The translations under genes were made by a program, and so were the position numbers. 64,000 nucleotides of DNA from Bradyrhizobium sp. NDS-1 (GTDB lineage Bacteria > Pseudomonadota > Alphaproteobacteria > Rhizobiales > Xanthobacteraceae). The DNA is taken from NCBI RefSeq assembly GCF_032918005.1, contig NZ_CP136628.1, forward strand, positions 62,001-126,000, read 5' to 3'. This document shows positions 48,601-57,834 of the stretch, piece after piece. Position 1 is the first letter of the stretch, and each line of letters begins with the position of its first letter. The notes beneath the pieces are model-generated. The model had not been told where the DNA came from, did no database searches, and saw only the letters and a program-made list of their open reading frames with translations.

Positions 48601-49917
48601 ATGGCTCTTCGACATTTTGGTGCGGCTGCCGCACTCGCGTTCACAGTTGGCCTGACGGCCTCGCCGGCCTTCGCTGTGACGGAAATCCAGTGGTGGCATG
48701 CGATGACGGGCGCGAACAACGACGTCATCGTCAAGCTTGCCAACGACTTCAACACGTCGCAGAGCGACTACAAGGTGATCCCGACCTACAAGGGCAACTA
48801 CGCCGACACGATGAACGCCGGCATCGCGGCGTTCCGCGCCGGCAACGCGCCGCACATCATGCAGGTGTTCGAGGTCGGCACTGCCACGATGATGTCCGCC
48901 ACCGGCGCCGTGAAGCCCGTCTACAAGCTGATGGCCGAGACCGGCGAGAAGTTCGATCCAAAAGCCTATCTGCCCGCGATCACCGGCTACTATTCGACCT
49001 CGAAGGGCGAGATGCTGTCCTTCCCCTTCAACTCGTCGTCGACCGTGATGTGGGTCAATCTCGACGCGCTGAAGAAGGCCAATGTCGAGATTCCCAAGAC
49101 CTGGCCTGAGGTATTCGACGCGGCCAAGAAGCTGAAGGCGGCCGGCAGCGCCACCTGCGGCTTCTCCAACTCCTGGGTCACCTGGGTCAATCTCGAGCAG
49201 CTCTCCGCCTGGCACAACGTGCCGCTCGCCAGCAAGGCCAACGGCCTCGACGGCTTCGACACCGTGCTCTCCTTCAACGGGCCGCTCCAGGTCAAGCATC
49301 TCGAAAATCTGGTCGAGCTCCAGAAGGACAAGACCTACGATTATGCCGGCCGCACCAACACCGGCGAAGGCCGCTTCACGTCGGGCGAATGTCCGCTCTA
49401 CCTGACGTCGTCCGCCTTCTTCGGCAACGTCAAGGCGCAGGCCAAGTTCGCCTTCACCGCGGTGCCGATGCCCTACTATCCCGACGTGAAGGGCGCGCCG
49501 CAGAACTCGATCATCGGCGGCGCCTCGCTCTGGATGATGGGCGGCAAGTCGGCCGACGAATACAAGGGCGTGGCGAAATTCCTGACCTTCCTCTCGGACA
49601 CCGATCGCCAGGTCTTCATCCACAAGTCCTCGGGCTATCTGCCGATCACCAAGGCTGCCTATGACAAGGCCAAGGCGGACGGCTTCTACAAGGACCAGCC
49701 CTATCTCGAGACGCCACTGCTCGAGCTGACCAACAAGGAGCCGACCGAGAACTCCCGCGGCCTGCGCCTCGGCAACATGGTGCAGCTCCGCGACGTCTGG
49801 GCGGAAGAGATCGAGCAGGCGCTGGCCGGCAAGAAGACCGCCAAGCAGGCGCTGGACGCGGCCGTCGAGCGCGGTAACACGATGCTGCGTCAATTCGAAA
49901 AGACCGCCGTCAAGTGA
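48601..49917 (+). CDS. ugpB: sn-Glycerol-3-phosphate ABC transporter substrate-binding protein UgpB
   Basis: A 438-residue periplasmic binding protein with a signal peptide (MALRHFGAAAALAFTVGLTASPAFA) that ends before VTEIQWWHAMTG. The UgpB-typical WWHAMTGANNDVIVKLANDFN, GNAPHIMQVFEVGTATMM and WMMGGKSADEYKGVAKFL segments are present. The start at 48601 has GGAGG eight bases before. First gene of ugpBAEC, which imports glycerol-3-phosphate or its diesters. Confidence 0.95.
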   Translation: MALRHFGAAAALAFTVGLTASPAFAVTEIQWWHAMTGANNDVIVKLANDFNTSQSDYKVIPTYKGNYADTMNAGIAAFRAGNAPHIMQVFEVGTATMMSATGAVKPVYKLMAETGEKFDPKAYLPAITGYYSTSKGEMLSFPFNSSSTVMWVNLDALKKANVEIPKTWPEVFDAAKKLKAAGSATCGFSNSWVTWVNLEQLSAWHNVPLASKANGLDGFDTVLSFNGPLQVKHLENLVELQKDKTYDYAGRTNTGEGRFTSGECPLYLTSSAFFGNVKAQAKFAFTAVPMPYYPDVKGAPQNSIIGGASLWMMGGKSADEYKGVAKFLTFLSDTDRQVFIHKSSGYLPITKAAYDKAKADGFYKDQPYLETPLLELTNKEPTENSRGLRLGNMVQLRDVWAEEIEQALAGKKTAKQALDAAVERGNTMLRQFEKTAVK

Positions 49918-49924
49918 GACGATC

Positions 49925-49955
49925 AGCGGCAGGCCGGTGACCCCGGCCTGCCGCT
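49925..49955 (+). promoter_or_regulatory. 13-bp stem hairpin between ugpB and ugpA
   Basis: AGCGGCAGGCCGG and CCGGCCTGCCGCT pair perfectly around a 5-base loop. It begins seven bases after the ugpB stop and ends ten bases before the ugpA ATG, without a T-run. Hairpins here commonly protect the binding-protein message and lower expression of the membrane genes. Confidence 0.85.
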
Positions 49956-49965
49956 CTGGGGCATC

Positions 49966-50847
49966 ATGCAAAAGCAAGCCATCTTCCAATCGAAGCTGTT
50001 GCCCTACGCGCTGGTTGCGCCGCAGCTGGCGATCGTCCTGATTTTCTTCTACTGGCCGGCCCTGCAGGCGGTGATCCAGTCCTTCCTGCTCCAGGATGCC
50101 TTCGGCCTGTCGACGACCTTCGTCTGGTTCGAGAATTATCTCGATCTCATGAAGGACGGCGCCTATTTCGAGGCGATCGTCCGGACCTTCTTCTTCTCGT
50201 TCGCCATCGCGGTCTCATCGCTGTCGTTTGCGCTGTTGCTCGCCGTGATGGCGGACAAGCCGCTGCGCGGCTCAATGCTCTACCGGACGCTGCTGATCTG
50301 GCCCTATGCGGTGGCGCCGCCGGTCGTCGGCGTGCTCTGGATCTTCATGCTGCACCCCTCGCTGGGCGTACTCTCGCGATATTTGCGCGCCCTCGGCGTC
50401 GACTGGAATCCGCTGCTCGACGGCGACCAGGCCGCGGCGCTGATCATCCTCGCCGCCGCGTGGAAGCAGATCTCCTACAACTTCCTGTTCTTCCTCGCCG
50501 GCCTGCAGAGCATCCCCAAGAGCGTGCTCGAGGCCGCGGCGATCGACGGCGCGCGGCCGATGCGCAGGTTCTGGACGGTGACCTTCCCGCTGCTGTCGCC
50601 CACCATCTTTTTCCTGCTCGTCGTCAATATCGTCTACGCCTTCTTCGACACGTTCGGCATCATCGACACCATGACCCGGGGCGGCCCCGGCAAGTCGACG
50701 GAGACGCTGGTCTACAAGGTCTATACCGACGGCCTGCTCGGCGGAAATCTCGGCAGCTCGGCGGCACAATCGGTGATCCTGATGATCATGGTCATCGTGC
50801 TGACGGGAATCCAGTTCCGCTTCGTCGAACGCAAGGTGACCTACTGA
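49966..50847 (+). CDS. ugpA: Glycerol-3-phosphate ABC transporter permease UgpA
   Basis: A 293-residue inner-membrane permease with six predicted helices (first [27 protein letters not shown]) and the EAA loop [25 protein letters not shown] that docks the ATPase. It is the MalF-type half of the transporter. ATG 49966 follows a weak TGGGG. Its stop overlaps the ugpE start (TGATG). Confidence 0.95.
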   Translation: MQKQAIFQSKLLPYALVAPQLAIVLIFFYWPALQAVIQSFLLQDAFGLSTTFVWFENYLDLMKDGAYFEAIVRTFFFSFAIAVSSLSFALLLAVMADKPLRGSMLYRTLLIWPYAVAPPVVGVLWIFMLHPSLGVLSRYLRALGVDWNPLLDGDQAAALIILAAAWKQISYNFLFFLAGLQSIPKSVLEAAAIDGARPMRRFWTVTFPLLSPTIFFLLVVNIVYAFFDTFGIIDTMTRGGPGKSTETLVYKVYTDGLLGGNLGSSAAQSVILMIMVIVLTGIQFRFVERKVTY

Positions 50848-51695
50848 TGGTGGAGGAAGAAGGCTTTCGGCGCTACATCGCCCACATCATCCTATGGATC
50901 GGGATCGCGATCGTCGCCTTCCCGGTCTATCTCGCCTTCGTCGCCTCGACCCAGGACAACGCGGTGATCGCCAACGGCCAGATGTCGCTGCTGCCGGGCG
51001 GCCATTTCCTGCAAACCTACTACCAGACCATCTTCGTCGGCACGAGCGGCTCGACCCGCGAGCCGGTCGGCAACATGATGCTCAACTCGCTCGTAATGGC
51101 GCTCCTGATCGCGGTCGGCAAGATCACGGTCTCGATCATCTCCGCCTATGCGATCGTCTATTTTCGCTTTCCGTTTCGGATGGCGATCTTCTGGATCATT
51201 TTCATCACCTTGATGCTGCCGGTCGAGGTGCGCATCTATCCGACCTACAAGATCGTCGCTGATCTGCACATGCTCGACAGCTATGCCGGCCTGGCACTCC
51301 CGCTGATCGCATCCGCGACCGCGACACTGCTGTTCCGGCAGTTCTTCATGACGGTGCCGGACGAGCTTCTGGAAGCCTCGCGCATCGACGGCGCCGGGCC
51401 CTTCCGCTTCTTCTGGGATACGCTGCTGCCGCTGTCGCGCACCAACATGGCCGCGCTGTTCGTGATCCTGTTCATCCTCGGCTGGAATCAATATCTCTGG
51501 CCGCTGCTGATCACCACGCGCGACGACATGCAGACCATCCAGATCGGCATCCGCAAGATGATCACCACCACCGACGCGCTGACCGAATGGCCGATCGTGA
51601 TGGCAACCGCCGTGCTGGCCATGCTGCCGCCGGTGTTCGTCGTCGTCGTCATGCAGAAGCTGTTCGTGCGCGGACTGGTCGAGACGGAAAAGTAG
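50847..51695 (+). CDS. ugpE: Glycerol-3-phosphate ABC transporter permease UgpE
   Basis: A 282-residue MalG-type permease with helices from YIAHIILWIGIAIVAFPVYLAFVAST onward and the EAA loop EASRIDGAGPFRFFWDTLLPLSRTN. The ATG at 50847 shares a base with the ugpA stop; the open frame begins earlier at 50460 within ugpA. It stops six bases before ugpC. Confidence 0.95.
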   Translation: MVEEEGFRRYIAHIILWIGIAIVAFPVYLAFVASTQDNAVIANGQMSLLPGGHFLQTYYQTIFVGTSGSTREPVGNMMLNSLVMALLIAVGKITVSIISAYAIVYFRFPFRMAIFWIIFITLMLPVEVRIYPTYKIVADLHMLDSYAGLALPLIASATATLLFRQFFMTVPDELLEASRIDGAGPFRFFWDTLLPLSRTNMAALFVILFILGWNQYLWPLLITTRDDMQTIQIGIRKMITTTDALTEWPIVMATAVLAMLPPVFVVVVMQKLFVRGLVETEK

Positions 51696-51701
51696 AGACT
51701 T

Positions 51702-52787
51702 ATGGCCAACGTCACCCTGCGCAACGTCCGCAAGACCTATCCCGGCGGCTTCGAAGCCATCAAGGGCGTCGACGTCGATGTCGGAGACGGCCAGTTCTGC
51801 GTGCTGGTCGGCCCCTCCGGCTGCGGCAAGTCCACGCTGCTGCGCATGGTCGCGGGGCTCGAAACGGTCACCGGCGGCGAGATCGACATCGGCGGCCGGA
51901 TCGTCAACCAGATCGAGCCCGCCGATCGCGACATCGCGATGGTGTTCCAGAACTATGCGCTCTATCCGCATATGAGCGTGTACAACAACATGGCCTACGG
52001 CCTGCGCAACCGCGGCATGGCCGAGGCCGAGATCAAGTCCCGGGTCGAGGAAGCTGCGCGCATTCTCGAGCTCACATCGATGCTGGAGCGCAAGCCGCGC
52101 CAGCTCTCCGGCGGCCAGCGCCAGCGCGTCGCCATGGGCCGCGCCATCGTGCGCCAGCCGAAAGTTTTTCTGTTCGACGAGCCGCTCTCCAACCTCGACG
52201 CCAAGCTGCGCATCGCGATGCGCGTCGAGATCCGCAAATTGCAGCGCCGGCTCAACACGACGTCGATTTACGTCACTCACGACCAGCTCGAAGCGATGAC
52301 GCTCGCCGACATTCTCGTGGTGATGAACGGCGGTGAGGTCGAGCAGGTCGGCAATCCCCTTGCGATCTACGAGAAGCCGGCGACCACCTTCGTCGCCTCC
52401 TTCATCGGCGCACCGCCGATGAATTTGATGTCGACGCGCCCCGAAGAGATAAAATCGCAGCTCGGCGGCAGTGCCGGTGAAGCCGGCATCCTCGGCATCC
52501 GCCCGGAGGATTTCGTCATCACCGACCAGACCCCGGCCGGCGGCGTCGCGCTGCCGCTGACGGTCGAGGCGATCGAGCGCGTCGGCGCAGAAACCTTCGT
52601 CTATGGCTCGCGCGAGCAGGAAGAGCAGCGCGTCGCCGCCACGCCCGGCGAGCTGCCACCCGGCGAGATCATAGTCCGCATTCCCGGAACCGAGGCCCCA
52701 GCCATCGGCGCGAGAATCCGGGTCGCAGCGGCGCGGGCAAAGCTGCATTTGTTCAGCGGTGACGGGCGGACGCGGATGGAGGCCTGA
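51702..52787 (+). CDS. ugpC: Glycerol-3-phosphate ABC transporter ATP-binding protein UgpC
   Basis: A 361-residue MsmX/MalK-type ATPase. Walker [11 protein letters not shown]-loop QNYALYPHM, signature [14 protein letters not shown], Walker [13 protein letters not shown] and H-loop [10 protein letters not shown] are intact. A TOBE/OB regulatory domain from about 240 ([19 protein letters not shown]) completes the MalK layout. It ends the ugpBAEC operon. Confidence 0.95.
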   Translation: MANVTLRNVRKTYPGGFEAIKGVDVDVGDGQFCVLVGPSGCGKSTLLRMVAGLETVTGGEIDIGGRIVNQIEPADRDIAMVFQNYALYPHMSVYNNMAYGLRNRGMAEAEIKSRVEEAARILELTSMLERKPRQLSGGQRQRVAMGRAIVRQPKVFLFDEPLSNLDAKLRIAMRVEIRKLQRRLNTTSIYVTHDQLEAMTLADILVVMNGGEVEQVGNPLAIYEKPATTFVASFIGAPPMNLMSTRPEEIKSQLGGSAGEAGILGIRPEDFVITDQTPAGGVALPLTVEAIERVGAETFVYGSREQEEQRVAATPGELPPGEIIVRIPGTEAPAIGARIRVAAARAKLHLFSGDGRTRMEA

Positions 52788-52959
52788 GGGTTCCGAGGCC
52801 TCCCAACTCAAAAACTGCGAAAACAACCCCATGCACAGTAGAACGGCCTTGTTATCGTTGGGATAAATCGCGCCCTAACTTCTTCATGCCCAGGTTGTCC
52901 CGCCTGGCCATGTCCAGAGGAAGCGGCAATCCACACTCCCCCGCTACCTGCTTGAACCA

Positions 52960-53046
52960 ACATGGGAACATGCCCATATTGCTGATCAAGGGGTGCCTTT
53001 ATGGGCCCTGATGCACCAAAGTCGCTTCGAGAGGACTTTGTAAACT
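52960..53046 (+). promoter_or_regulatory. ROSE-type RNA thermometer in the 5'-UTR of hsp20
   Basis: Three consecutive hairpins precede the ATG at 53047: ATGGG/CCCAT at 52962-52977, GGTGC/GCACC at 52992-53017, and the last at 53019-53038. The last one pairs AAGTC with GACTT and contains the conserved UCGCU motif opposite the Shine-Dalgarno GAGGA (53031-53035), with the bulged G typical of ROSE elements, which melt at heat shock to free the ribosome site. ROSE elements were discovered in Bradyrhizobium. The RNA fold is inferred from pairing by eye. Confidence 0.85.
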
Positions 53047-53472
53047 ATGTCTCGTGTTCCAACGCTCTCCAGTCCGTTCCTTCTGGGCTTCGACGAGATC
53101 GAGCGCGTGCTCGATCGGGTCGTCAAAGGCGCCGACGGCTATCCGCCCTACAATATCGAGAGGTGCGGCGGCGCGGACGGCCAGCCCGAGCGGCTGCGCA
53201 TCACGCTGGCGGTTGCCGGATTCACCCGCGACCAACTCGATGTAACCATTGAGGAAAACCAGCTCGTGATCCGCGGGCGGCAGCAGGACGACAAGACCCG
53301 GCAATACATCCATCGCGGCATCGCCGCGCGCCACTTCCAGCGCACGTTCGTGCTGGCGGAGGGGATGCTGGTGCTGGGTGCGGATCTGAAGAACGGGCTG
53401 TTGTCGATCGATCTTGCCCGGCCTGAACCGGAGAGGATCGTTAAGACAATCGCTATCAATGAGCACGAATAA
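53047..53472 (+). CDS. Small heat-shock protein, Hsp20/alpha-crystallin family
   Basis: A 141-residue IbpA-like chaperone. The alpha-crystallin domain runs from about residue 37 (YNIERCGGADGQPERLRITLAVAGFTRDQLDVTIEENQLVIRGRQ) to FVLAEGMLVLGADLKNGLLSIDLARPEPERIVKTIAIN, with the conserved AxLxNGLL-type ADLKNGLLSIDL. It holds unfolded proteins at heat shock. The ROSE element upstream predicts translation control by temperature. Confidence 0.95.
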   Translation: MSRVPTLSSPFLLGFDEIERVLDRVVKGADGYPPYNIERCGGADGQPERLRITLAVAGFTRDQLDVTIEENQLVIRGRQQDDKTRQYIHRGIAARHFQRTFVLAEGMLVLGADLKNGLLSIDLARPEPERIVKTIAINEHE

Positions 53473-53522
53473 TGGAACGAGTAGCGGACTCGACCGCTTA
53501 GTGTTCCAGAGGAGTCGAGACC

Positions 53523-53795
53523 ATGAGTGAAGGTCACGTTGCGTTCGAATACGAAGCCAAGAACGTCTCGCCCGAGACGCTGGCAGCCCTCGGCGAAGGT
53601 CATATCGCCTATGTGAAGCAGATCCGCTCGGAAGACGTGCCGGGCCTGTTTCCCGAAGCGCCGAAAATCGCGCCGGGGCTGAAGCTCTTCGCGCTCCACG
53701 CCGCCGATGGCACGCCGATCATGCTGACCGACAGCCGCGAAGCCGCGATCGCCAACGCCTGGAGCAACGAGCTGCAAGCGGTGAGCGTGCACTGA
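53523..53795 (+). CDS. DUF1150 family protein
   Basis: A 90-residue protein beginning MSEGHVAFEYEAKNVSPETLAALGEGHIAYVKQIRSEDVPGLFP and ending with WSNELQAVSVH, matching the DUF1150 pattern. It is known as a small companion of Hsp20 genes in alphaproteobacteria. GAGGAG ten bases before ATG sets the start. The function is unknown; by context it belongs to the heat-shock unit. A terminator follows. Confidence 0.9.
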   Translation: MSEGHVAFEYEAKNVSPETLAALGEGHIAYVKQIRSEDVPGLFPEAPKIAPGLKLFALHAADGTPIMLTDSREAAIANAWSNELQAVSVH

Positions 53796-53828
53796 GCGCG
53801 CGCACGTCGGACGAATAGAGTTTTTGAG

Positions 53829-53862
53829 CGGGCATGCCTTCGCAAGAAGGCGTGCCCGTTTT
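53829..53862 (+). terminator. Intrinsic terminator after DUF1150 gene
   Basis: CGGGCATGCCTTC and GAAGGCGTGCCCG form a 13-bp stem with one G-T wobble around GCAA, followed by TTTT. It closes the hsp20-DUF1150 unit. Confidence 0.88.
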
Positions 53863-53924
53863 CATTGGGAGGCGTGAAGCGCTGCGGCGGGCGGAACTGA
53901 ACGACCGACGCGGAGCGAGCCCAA

Positions 53925-55448
53925 TCAGGTCAATCGCGCACGAATGTCCGGCTTCAGGACCTTGCCGACCTTGGAGCGCGGAAGATCGGCCCAGACCTCG
54001 ATCTGCTTCGGCGTCTTGACGCTGCCGATCTGTGCCTTGACGAAGGCGGCGAGCGCTGCGGTGTCGATTTGCTGGCCGGCGCGGGGCTGCACCACGGCGA
54101 CGATCCGCTCACCCCATTTCTCATCCGCCAGCCCGATCACGGCGCAATCCTGCACCGCCTCATGCGACCGCAGCGCATTCTCGACCTCGATCGAATAGAC
54201 GTTGAACCCGCCGGTGATGATCATGTCCTTGGCGCGGTCGACGATATAGAGATAGCCGTCGTCGTCGATGTAGCCGATGTCGCCGGTGTGGTGCCAGCCA
54301 TGCACTGAGGCTTCGGCGGTGGCTTGCGGATTCTTGTAATAGCCGTCCATCACCAGCGAGCCGCGCACGACGATCTCGCCGCGCGCGCCTGATGGCAGCA
54401 GATGACCGTCGCCATCCATGATGCCGGCCTGGACCAGCGGGCTGATCCGACCGGCTGACGCGAGACGCTGCATCGCGATGGTACCGTCGGCATTGTAGTG
54501 CTCGCTGGGTGCCATCATCGATATCATCATCGGCGCTTCGGTCTGGCCGAACAACTGCGCCATCGGGCCGATCCGCTGGAGCGCCTCTGCAAGCCGCAGT
54601 GCCGAGATCGGCGCGGCGCCGTACCAGAAACATTGCAGCGAACCGAGCTTGGCGCGATCAAGCCCGGGATGATCGAGCAGCATGTAGATCACGGTCGGCG
54701 GCAGGAAAGTGTGCGTGACCCCGTAGCGCGCGATCAGATCGAGGAACTCGCCGACGTCGGGGTGATTCATGATCACGATGCGGCCGCCGAGCGTCATGAT
54801 CGGGAAGCACAGCACGCCGGCGGCGTGCGTCAGCGGCGCCAGCGCGAGATAGACCGGACGGCCCTTGAAGGGATAGCCCATCAAGGTCAGCGCCGTCATG
54901 GTCTCGATGTTGCGGCCCGACAACATCACACCCTTCGGCTTGCCGGTGGTGCCGCCGGTGCCCGGGATCATCGCGAGATCGTCGATCGTCTCGCGTTGAT
55001 AAGGTTCATCTGCGAGGCCGGCGAGCCATTTTTCGAACGATGGCGCGAACGGCAGTTCGGTGTCGAGGCAAACGAGCGTGCGTAACTTCGGCAACTCTGG
55101 TCTGACGGCCTCGACCATCGGCGCAAAGCTCGAATGGAACAGAAGCAGGCTGCAATCGAACCCGTCGAGGATGAATTTGTTCTCGGCCGCCTCATTGCGC
55201 GGATTGATAGGGCACCACACCGCGCCGGCGCGCGAGATGCCGAACACACAGGCGAAGGCGACCGGATCATTTCCGGACAGGATCGCGACCTTGTCGCCGG
55301 GCGCAATGCCCGATCGGTCGAGCCCCCGCGCGATGCGATAGCTGAGCCGCTGCACCTCGCCATAGCCGAGATCGCGTCCATCCATGGTCAGGCACAGCGC
55401 ATTGACGCCGAGCGAGGCACCCTTGTCGAGGTAATCGATGAAGCGCAT
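53925..55448 (-). CDS. Acyl-CoA synthetase (AMP-forming, class I adenylate-forming)
   Basis: A 507-residue ligase. Landmarks are MIPGTGGTTGKPKGVMLS (A3, phosphate loop), LAPLTHAAGVL, FWYGAAPIS, QLFGQTEAPMMISMM (A5), GWHHTGDIGYIDDDGYLYIVDRAKDMIITGGFNVYSIEVENAL (A7-A8) and the catalytic Lys of RSKVGKVLKPDIR (A10). It activates a carboxylic acid as acyl-AMP then acyl-CoA; the substrate is unknown. The start at 55448 (MRFIDYLDKG) gives the family length. Last gene of an SDR-reductase-ligase unit. Confidence 0.92.
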   Translation of the reverse strand: MRFIDYLDKGASLGVNALCLTMDGRDLGYGEVQRLSYRIARGLDRSGIAPGDKVAILSGNDPVAFACVFGISRAGAVWCPINPRNEAAENKFILDGFDCSLLLFHSSFAPMVEAVRPELPKLRTLVCLDTELPFAPSFEKWLAGLADEPYQRETIDDLAMIPGTGGTTGKPKGVMLSGRNIETMTALTLMGYPFKGRPVYLALAPLTHAAGVLCFPIMTLGGRIVIMNHPDVGEFLDLIARYGVTHTFLPPTVIYMLLDHPGLDRAKLGSLQCFWYGAAPISALRLAEALQRIGPMAQLFGQTEAPMMISMMAPSEHYNADGTIAMQRLASAGRISPLVQAGIMDGDGHLLPSGARGEIVVRGSLVMDGYYKNPQATAEASVHGWHHTGDIGYIDDDGYLYIVDRAKDMIITGGFNVYSIEVENALRSHEAVQDCAVIGLADEKWGERIVAVVQPRAGQQIDTAALAAFVKAQIGSVKTPKQIEVWADLPRSKVGKVLKPDIRARLT

Positions 55449-55500
55449 GTTCGATCTCGCGATGAGACGGGTGGCGCATAAGTGCACCACCCGCGATCGT

Positions 55501-56628
55501 TTAGTCGTGTACGGTCAGGACCGGCTTGCCGACCAGACCAAAACTGCGCAATTGCCCAAGCAGCTCGTGATGGCCGAATGCCTGGCAGCCGGAGGCAAAG
55601 CCGACGCGCTTGGGCGGCTGCTGCAGCAGGTGCGCCGCGGCATAGGCCTGGAGCATGCCGGTCTGCTTGTAGTTGCTGTTGCCGTAGATGACACAGTGCG
55701 CGCGCCCGAGCGGACCGGACGCATGCACCGAATCCATCGACTTGTTGACGCGCGGGTTCTCGCGCGGCGGCATGGTGTTCATCACGCTGGCCGCGGTCTG
55801 CGCCAACGCGGCATAGCGGTCGTCGGGGTTCATGTTCTTGGTCGCCTCCAGCGCGCCAGCGACGATCTGCGGCACGCCCAGCATCAGCGCACGATTGAAT
55901 ACGCCGCCCAGCACCTTCACGTTGGCCACGCGCGGATCGCGCTTGAACCACACCGGATGCGAGGTCCCACCCCAGGGCAGGGCCAACGCCAGTTCATGCT
56001 GGCCGGGGATGGCGAGGTTGTAGAGACCGGCATCCGGCTGATGCTCGACGTATTTGTTCTGCTCCAGGTAGTAAGCCTTGGCCATCGCGGCATTGACCAG
56101 GATGGTCTGCGTCGAGGCGATCGTCGGGCTGCCGCCCCAGAACACGGCGATATCGAGCGTGTCGAGGCCCGGTGTCTCCAGGCACAGTTGGGCGGCGATC
56201 TCACCCGTCGTGTACATCTGCGCGATGCCCGGCGCCAGCAGCAGGCCGGCATTGGCGAACCTCGTGCCAAACTCCTGATCGAGCGTGATCAGCCAGTCCT
56301 GCTCGCCGGTGGTGTCGATGTAGTGGCACTTGGCAGCGAGACACGCCTGCACCACTTCGGTGCCGAACTTGGCAAAGGGGCCGACGGTGTTGAGCACCAC
56401 GGAGGCGCCCTTGAACAATTCAGTCAGCGCCGCCACCGTGTGCGGCACCGTCGCCACCTCATAGTCGGCCGTCTCGATGCCGGCCACGTTCGACGTCATC
56501 GCGGCCTTGAGCTTCTCTTCGCTTCGCCCGGCCGCGATGAAGGGGATGTTGTATTCGCGTAGATATTCGCAGACCAACCGGCCGGTATAGCCGGATGCGC
56601 CGTAGACGATGACGGGCTTCTTGCTCAT
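55501..56628 (-). CDS. Saccharopine dehydrogenase-like NAD(P)-binding protein (trans-acting enoyl reductase-like)
   Basis: A 375-residue protein with the Rossmann entry KPVIVYGASGYTGRLVCEYL and AAGRSEEKLKAAM, then ASVVLNTVGPFAKFGTEVVQACLAAKCHYIDTTGEQDWL. This resembles saccharopine dehydrogenase-like reductases, including the stand-alone enoyl reductases of mycobacteria, but the catalytic residues are not obvious to me. AGGAGG before ATG 56628 is strong. It lies 38 bases after the SDR gene and 52 before the ligase, so the three form one operon. Confidence 0.82.
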   Translation of the reverse strand: MSKKPVIVYGASGYTGRLVCEYLREYNIPFIAAGRSEEKLKAAMTSNVAGIETADYEVATVPHTVAALTELFKGASVVLNTVGPFAKFGTEVVQACLAAKCHYIDTTGEQDWLITLDQEFGTRFANAGLLLAPGIAQMYTTGEIAAQLCLETPGLDTLDIAVFWGGSPTIASTQTILVNAAMAKAYYLEQNKYVEHQPDAGLYNLAIPGQHELALALPWGGTSHPVWFKRDPRVANVKVLGGVFNRALMLGVPQIVAGALEATKNMNPDDRYAALAQTAASVMNTMPPRENPRVNKSMDSVHASGPLGRAHCVIYGNSNYKQTGMLQAYAAAHLLQQPPKRVGFASGCQAFGHHELLGQLRSFGLVGKPVLTVHD

Positions 56629-56666
56629 TGCGATCCTCCTGATGGGTGGTTGTTGGTTGACCGCGC

Positions 56667-57470
56667 TCACATGCCCATGCCGCCATCGACCGGCAGTCCG
56701 ATGCCGGTGATGAAACGCGCTCGGTCCGAGCACAGAAACACCGCCGCTTCGGCGATGTCGCCGACTTCCGCGAGCTTGCCGAGTGGTGTCTGCTCCACCA
56801 CCGAGCCGACCGCGGCGTTGACGTCGGGTGCCAGACCGATCTTCACGATGTCATTGGCAAGCTGCATGCCCATGTCGGTCGGGATCAGGCCCGGATAGAT
56901 CGCGTTGACGCGCACGCCGAAGCCAAGCTTGCCGGATTCCATCGCACCGACCCGCGTCATGCGGTCGACCGCGGATTTGGTGCCCGAATAGACCGCGATG
57001 CTCGGGAAGGCGATCGTTGCCGCAACCGAGGCGATGTTGACGACGGCGCCACCTTTGCCGGCCGGCCCGCCCGGGCGCATGGCGCGGAAGGCATGCTTCA
57101 TGCCGAGCACCGTGCCGACGATGTTGACGTCGCACATCCGGCGCGCATCCTCGGCCTTGACCTCGGAGATCAGCGAGGTGATCTCGATGCCGGCATTGTT
57201 GATCAGGATGTCGTAGCCGCCGAGCGTCGCGATCGTCGCAGCGGCCGCTTTCTCCCACTGCGCGTCGTCGGTGACGTCGAGATGCACGAAGCCGGTCTTC
57301 ACACCGAGCTTGGCAATTTGACCGGCGCTGTCCTTGCCGACGTCGTCGAGGATGTCGCCGATCATGACCGCCGCGCCGGATCGCGCCAACGCCTGTGCAA
57401 TAGCGGCTCCTATGCCGCGTGCTCCGCCGGTGACCAGGGCTTTGCGGCCATCAAGGCTCTTCTCACTCAT
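56667..57470 (-). CDS. SDR family NAD(P)-dependent oxidoreductase
   Basis: A 267-residue short-chain dehydrogenase. The cofactor motif is ALVTGGARGIGAAIAQAL (TGxxxGIG), with HLDVTDDAQW, ILINNAGIEI (NNAG), and the catalytic Ser/Tyr/Lys in NIASVAATIAFPSIAVYSGTKSAV. It ends with RFITGIGLPVDGGMGM. ATG 57470 has GGGAGGAC before it, preferred over upstream starts. First gene of the operon divergent from the TetR gene. Confidence 0.93.
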   Translation of the reverse strand: MSEKSLDGRKALVTGGARGIGAAIAQALARSGAAVMIGDILDDVGKDSAGQIAKLGVKTGFVHLDVTDDAQWEKAAAATIATLGGYDILINNAGIEITSLISEVKAEDARRMCDVNIVGTVLGMKHAFRAMRPGGPAGKGGAVVNIASVAATIAFPSIAVYSGTKSAVDRMTRVGAMESGKLGFGVRVNAIYPGLIPTDMGMQLANDIVKIGLAPDVNAAVGSVVEQTPLGKLAEVGDIAEAAVFLCSDRARFITGIGLPVDGGMGM

Positions 57471-57641
57471 CGCACGTCCTCCCTTTGTTGATCTCTTGGA
57501 TCGATCTTTTGGACTGATCTTCGCTGATGACCGGTACGTGCTGCGGTCGGCAGCACGGTGCCGGCGCAGTGGCACAGCGGCATGCGCGTCCGTTCCGGCG
57601 GCACGGCGCCGGTGGGTGCATTTCCTCCATTTGCGAACGTC

Positions 57642-57655
57642 TTGACGACTGTCCA
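57642..57655. promoter_or_regulatory. Degenerate third copy of the TetR operator
   Basis: TTGACGACTGTCCA matches the operator TTGACARYTGTCAA at 12 of 14 positions. It is closer to the SDR start than the two perfect copies and may be a weak third site. Confidence 0.4.
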
Positions 57656-57684
57656 AATTCTCGGTGGGCACACTCCTCCCGCGG

Positions 57685-57700
57685 CTTGACAGTTGTCAAG
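57685..57700. promoter_or_regulatory. 16-bp perfect palindrome, TetR operator A
   Basis: CTTGACAGTTGTCAAG has 7-base arms around GT. It is repeated at 57708-57723 with the same core TTGACAGTTGTCAA, centre distance 23 bases. By position it belongs to the divergently transcribed TetR regulator. Confidence 0.8.
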
Positions 57701-57707
57701 GAGAAAA

Positions 57708-57723
57708 TTTGACAGTTGTCAAA
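57708..57723. promoter_or_regulatory. 16-bp perfect palindrome, TetR operator B
   Basis: TTTGACAGTTGTCAAA shares the 14-base core with operator A. Such paired sites usually mediate repression of both the regulator and the divergent operon. Confidence 0.8.
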
Positions 57724-57785
57724 GAGGATGGTCTCTAGAGCGCGATGAGATCGGACGAATCCTCATCGCGCTTTAGGTCATGTTT

Positions 57786-57834
57786 GAGCATGATCTTTTC
57801 GGAAAACCGCTTCACACTTTTCCGGATCATGCTC
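57786..57834. repeat. GCATGATCCGGAAAAGTG palindromic repeat, copy B
   Basis: GAGCATGATC and GATCATGCTC enclose TTTTCGGAAAACCGCTTCACACTTTTCCG, the reverse-complement type of the element at 35777-35821. It lies between the operators and the TetR start. Confidence 0.85.
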
